From assembly GCF_027570075.1 (NCBI RefSeq), contig NZ_JAKMUS010000003.1:1-64000 (forward strand): a DNA stretch of 64,000 nt, in the 5' to 3' direction. The notes below the pieces were generated by a model. The model did no database searches and was not told the DNA's origin. It was given only the letters and a program-made list of their open reading frames with translations. The stretch comes from Corynebacterium meitnerae (lineage in GTDB: Bacteria > Actinomycetota > Actinomycetes > Mycobacteriales > Mycobacteriaceae). Positions within the stretch are counted from its first letter, which is position 1; each line of letters begins with the position of its first letter. The position numbers were made by a program, and so were the translations under genes. Shown piece after piece: positions 63,808 through 64,000 of this stretch.

Positions 63808-64000
63808 CCCTTGCGAATATTGCGCGGTCGCTCCTCCGCTTCGTCGTGATGCTGGGTGTGGCCAGCATTCTCATCTTCATGTTGCTGCGCGCTGTCCCTG
63901 GCGACCCGGCGCGGATCGCCCTGGGTGTGACGGCGTCTGAGGAAGATGTGGCCAAGCTGGCAGCACAGCTGGGCACGGACCGTCCCCTGGTCGTGCAGTA
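63804..64000 (+). CDS. Peptide ABC transporter permease (DppB type), cut by the window edge
   Basis: The first 65 codons are present. An N-terminal helix, VVMLGVASILIFMLLRAVPGDPA, with the family LRAVPGDPA motif identifies a DppB/OppB permease. The ATG overlaps the TGA of the binding protein (ATGA), so the two are translated together. The 3' end lies outside the window, with a DppC permease and ATPases expected downstream. Confidence 0.9.
   Translation, partial: MTLANIARSLLRFVVMLGVASILIFMLLRAVPGDPARIALGVTASEEDVAKLAAQLGTDRPLVVQ

Overview
The window is GC-rich, densely coding bacterial chromosome and looks like a Corynebacterium. The evidence is gene content and order. An AceE-type pyruvate dehydrogenase E1 lies near an acyl carrier protein. 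The block eno / lytic transglycosylase / mazG / FtsB-like / DUF501 / ppx is present, and so is hrcA-dnaJ-rsmE-phoH-ybeY-(CBS membrane protein)-era-recO-uppS, with glyS-zur and dgt-dnaG nearby. Many genes also carry a TANNNT -10 box 7-8 nt before the start codon, the signature of leaderless mRNAs that are common in corynebacteria. I see no prophage, complete insertion sequence, rRNA operon or CRISPR array.

Layout. 0-10.7 kb: tRNA-Val, DUF3052, aceE, a Baeyer-Villiger-type monooxygenase, an alpha/beta hydrolase, an acyl carrier protein, a TRIC-type channel, a penicillin-binding/beta-lactamase-fold hydrolase, a secreted protein and an M20 peptidase. 10.7-18.8 kb: a Pro/Glu/Thr-rich surface protein, two tRNAs, ppx-DUF501-FtsB-like-eno, a lytic transglycosylase, a small secreted protein and mazG. 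18.8-28.7 kb: dnaG, a membrane-tethered guanyl ribonuclease, a DUF559/AbiEi-like protein, dgt, a TPM-domain protein, two small related proteins, glyS and zur. 28.7-41.8 kb: a ferritin-VIT metal transporter, uppS, recO, era, a pyridoxal kinase, a DUF222/HNH (13E12-type) gene, then the long CIRCE-headed hrcA-dnaJ-rsmE-phoH-ybeY-CBS cluster and hemW. 41.8-60.4 kb: two acyl-CoA synthetases, malQ, two tiny membrane proteins, an esterase, idi, a lipoprotein, an ABC exporter, a C-S lyase, treS-maltokinase, brnQ and a second HNH copy. 60.4-64 kb: a luciferase-like oxidoreductase, a GntR regulator and the start of a dipeptide/oligopeptide ABC operon cut by the window edge.

Most functions are housekeeping: central metabolism (aceE, eno), replication and nucleotide sanitation (dnaG, dgt, mazG), ribosome and RNA maturation (era, ybeY, rsmE, glyS), heat shock (hrcA, dnaJ), envelope lipid and isoprenoid supply (uppS, idi, acyl-CoA synthetases, ACP) and alpha-glucan/trehalose metabolism (malQ, treS, maltokinase).

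The most unusual signal is not a gene. An 11-bp word, CGTCGANAAGC, occurs 27 times on the two strands between 5.9 and 56.5 kb, almost always inside genes, with every position except the central N invariant. It behaves like a DNA-uptake-type or other genome-wide recognition sequence. Other notable points are the duplicated HNH unit with a DnaA-box hairpin upstream, a 20-bp perfect hairpin covering the ribosome-binding site of an acyl-CoA synthetase, six convergent gene pairs whose stop codons overlap by 4 nt, and a DnaG primase that has lost most of its zinc-ligand residues.
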